From contig NZ_AONQ01000015.1 in NCBI RefSeq assembly GCF_000342045.1, positions 1-64,000 on the forward strand: a DNA stretch of 64,000 bases, read 5' to 3'. The number at the start of each line of letters is the position of its first letter. Within the stretch, counting starts at the first letter, position 1. This document shows, piece by piece, positions 62,147-64,000 of this stretch. The translations under genes were made by a program, and so were the position numbers. The DNA comes from Paramagnetospirillum caucaseum (GTDB taxonomy: Bacteria > Pseudomonadota > Alphaproteobacteria > Rhodospirillales > Magnetospirillaceae). The notes beneath the pieces are model-generated. The model had not been told where the DNA came from, searched no databases, and saw only the letters and a list, made by a program, of their open reading frames with translations.

Positions 62147-64000
62147 ACACCCGGCCGGGAGGCAGGGCGACGGTGACCATGGTTCCCTGATTGGGGTGGC
62201 TGCGGATGGTCATCGATCCGCCATGCATCTCCATGATGGCCGACACCATGGGCAGGCCGAGACCCGTGCCCTCGTGGCGCCGGGCGATGCGGGCATCCAC
62301 CTGGACGAAGGGCTCGATCGCCTGGGCGATCTCGTCCTCGGTCATGCCGATGCCGGTGTCGCAGACGTGCAGTTCCAGCCCGCCCTCGGGGGGGGCGGCG
62401 GCGGAGACACTCACCGTCCCGCCATGGGGCGTGAACTTGACGGCATTGGCCAGCAGGTTGATCAGCACCTGCCGGATGCGCCGCTCGTCGGCCATGATCT
62501 GCGGCAGGCCGACCGGAATCTCGACGCTCAGTTCCAGGCCGGCGGCGGCGCCACGGTCGCGCAACAGGCGGATGACGGTCTCGACCATGGGGAGAACGTC
62601 CAGGGGGCGGTCGTCCAGCTCCATCTTTCCCGCCTCGATCTTGGCCAGATCGAGGATGTCGGTGATGATGCCCAGCAGATGGCGGCCCGAGGCCGAGATA
62701 TCGCCGGCATATTCGCGGTAGCGGTCGGGCATGGGGCCGAGGACCTGGGAATACATGGTCTCGGCGAAGCCGATGATGGCGTTGAGCGGGGTGCGCAGTT
62801 CATGGCTCATGCCGGCCAGGAACTCGCTCTTGGCGCGGCTGGCGCTTTCGGCCTGTTCCTTGGCGGCCAGCAGCTGGGCCTCGGCCTGCTTGCGCCGGGC
62901 GATATCCTCGGTGACGCCGATCAGGTACTCGATGCGCCCCTCGCGCCGCAGGGCCGACACCGTCAGGTTGCTCCAGGCGATGGAGCCGTCCTTGCGGATG
63001 AAGCGCTTCTCGACGGAATAGCTTTCCCGCTCGCCCCGCATCATGGCGGCGATTTCCTCGGTTCCCAGGCCGCGATCCTCGGGATGGGTGAGGTCGGGGG
63101 TGGAACGGCCGATCAGTTCCTCGGGCTCGTAGCCCAGCATGGCGGCGAAGCGGCGGTTGACGCGGATGAAGCGGCGGTTGGGGGTAGCATGGCTCATGCC
63201 CACGGCGGCCTGCTCGAAGGTGGCGCGAAAGCGGTCCTCGCTGTCCTTCAGCAGGACCTCGCGCTCGTTCAGCGCGCCCAGCATGGTGTCGAAGGTGGCG
63301 CCCATCTCGCCCACTTCCCCCAGCCCGCCGCCGGCCCGGGCGGTCATGTCGCCTTCCCGCACCCGGCGCATGGCGTCGGCCAGACGGCCCAGCGGCGCGA
63401 ACAGCAGGCGGCGGCTGGCATACCACAGCAACAGCACGGCGCCCGCCCCGGCCACCGCGAAGGCGATCACCGCCATGCGCAGGAATTGCCGTTCCGAGCC
63501 GCCCAGCATATCCACCGGAATGGTCACCGCGACGATGGCTTCCGGGGCCATGCGGCCCAGCGGCGCGATGCCGAACACCGCCATCTCGCCGGTGATGGAA
63601 GCGGCGGTGAATGATCCGGCGACGCCGTGCGCCGCCGCCGCCTTCAACTCGGGCACCGGGGTGACGGCGGGGGCCGGTTCGGGCAGGGGCGGCACCCGGG
63701 CCAGCACGGTGCCGTCGGATTTCAGCACCAGCAGCCGGGCGCCCTCGGGCAGGATGGGCGGCGCCACCGCCTTGGCCAGATGGTCGAGCGAGCGGGCGGT
63801 GATCACCGCGCCGCGGGGAGTTCCCAGCCAGTCGAGGATGGGATAGGCCATGGGCAGGGCGGCGCGGCCGTCGGCGAGCAGTTCGTAGGGGGCGGTGGCG
63901 AAGGCTCCGCTGTCCATGGCCTGGCCGATATGGGGCCCCTTGGCCAGCCAGGAAATGTCGGAGCCCAGGCCGATGCTGCACTTCACGCGGCCGGAAGGAT
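62121..64000 (-). CDS. PAS-domain sensor histidine kinase, cut by window end
   Basis: At least 626 residues, with the frame open to the window end, so the N-terminus is missing. Visible parts are the end of a periplasmic Cache-like sensor, a membrane helix (LRMAVIAFAVAGAGAVLLLWY), a HAMP domain, a PAS domain with PAC (RFRATFEQAAVGMSHATPNRRFIRVNRRFAAMLGY; GRIEYLIGVTEDIARRKQ), HisKA (FLAGMSHELRTPLNAIIGF) and HATPase (NLLANAVKFTPHGG; DTGIGM; GTGLGLPMVSA). It closely resembles the kinase at 39363-41114 in its transmitter. Its stop overlaps the hydrolase gene end by 26 bases, convergently. Confidence 0.9.
   Translation of the reverse strand, partial: PSGRVKCSIGLGSDISWLAKGPHIGQAMDSGAFATAPYELLADGRAALPMAYPILDWLGTPRGAVITARSLDHLAKAVAPPILPEGARLLVLKSDGTVLARVPPLPEPAPAVTPVPELKAAAAHGVAGSFTAASITGEMAVFGIAPLGRMAPEAIVAVTIPVDMLGGSERQFLRMAVIAFAVAGAGAVLLLWYASRRLLFAPLGRLADAMRRVREGDMTARAGGGLGEVGEMGATFDTMLGALNEREVLLKDSEDRFRATFEQAAVGMSHATPNRRFIRVNRRFAAMLGYEPEELIGRSTPDLTHPEDRGLGTEEIAAMMRGERESYSVEKRFIRKDGSIAWSNLTVSALRREGRIEYLIGVTEDIARRKQAEAQLLAAKEQAESASRAKSEFLAGMSHELRTPLNAIIGFAETMYSQVLGPMPDRYREYAGDISASGRHLLGIITDILDLAKIEAGKMELDDRPLDVLPMVETVIRLLRDRGAAAGLELSVEIPVGLPQIMADERRIRQVLINLLANAVKFTPHGGTVSVSAAAPPEGGLELHVCDTGIGMTEDEIAQAIEPFVQVDARIARRHEGTGLGLPMVSAIMEMHGGSMTIRSHPNQGTMVTVALPPGRVFSAAPPAA

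Overview
The window reads as a high-GC chromosomal segment of a motile, metabolically flexible alphaproteobacterium, most like Magnetospirillum/Paramagnetospirillum. Pointers are cckA at the end of a flagellar operon, a CtrA-type TTAA-N7-TTAA box, a phasin, a NasS/NasT nitrate system, many chemoreceptor and phosphorelay genes, and a hemerythrin-like protein. The genus assignment is inference. No magnetosome genes, rRNA, tRNA, phage, insertion sequence or CRISPR array was seen.

Layout. 1-5857 (+): flagellar operon flgB-flgC-fliE-fliQ-fliR-flhB ending in cckA. 5914-12350 (-): a degenerate hemerythrin-like gene and gltD-gltB (GOGAT). 12599-15807: a UppP-like protein missing key active-site residues, a class A penicillin-binding protein and a small ribbon-helix-helix protein. 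15994-20984 (-): a nitronate-monooxygenase-like flavoprotein, then a cell-surface cluster (GT39, GT9, glycerophosphodiesterase). 21070-27014: lipoprotein, phasin, ybjN/proC, ubiK-like, cobT, and divergent cobS-cobC.

27175-39403 (+) is the most interesting block, an assimilatory nitrate regulon: nasT, nrtA, nrtB, a fused nrtCD-like ATPase, nasS, nirB, nirD, nasA. Two transcription units, nrtA-nrtB-nrtCD and nasS-nirB-nirD-nasA, each begin with a sigma54-type promoter. Each is followed by a near-duplicate leader RNA with two ANTAR-type hexaloop hairpins and an intrinsic terminator that shares sequence with the second hairpin. This predicts a nitrogen-limitation AND nitrate gate. NasS, the expected inhibitor of NasT, sits inside one of the controlled units, which predicts a feedback loop. 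nasA carries an apparent 1-nt frameshift in its C-terminal BFD-like Fe-S domain.

39363-44416 (-): a Cache sensor kinase, then marR-ompR-envZ-parA-like genes (PetP/PetR-like), divergent from ilvE. 45598-50687: a chemoreceptor with a CxxCH heme motif, a zinc-ribbon protein, an HD-GYP response regulator and a Cache chemoreceptor. 50763-55780: aspartate aminotransferase, a Sel1-repeat protein, an Hpt/receiver pair, a lipoprotein, slyX and a pterin dehydratase. 55861-59773 (+): a tightly packed zincin, Lon-like protease and solute-binding protein. 59910-61230 (-): soxZ, soxY and a membrane protein. 61319-64000: a secreted alpha/beta hydrolase and a PAS sensor kinase cut off by the window end.

All functions come from reading motifs and family resemblance by eye; no database search was run.
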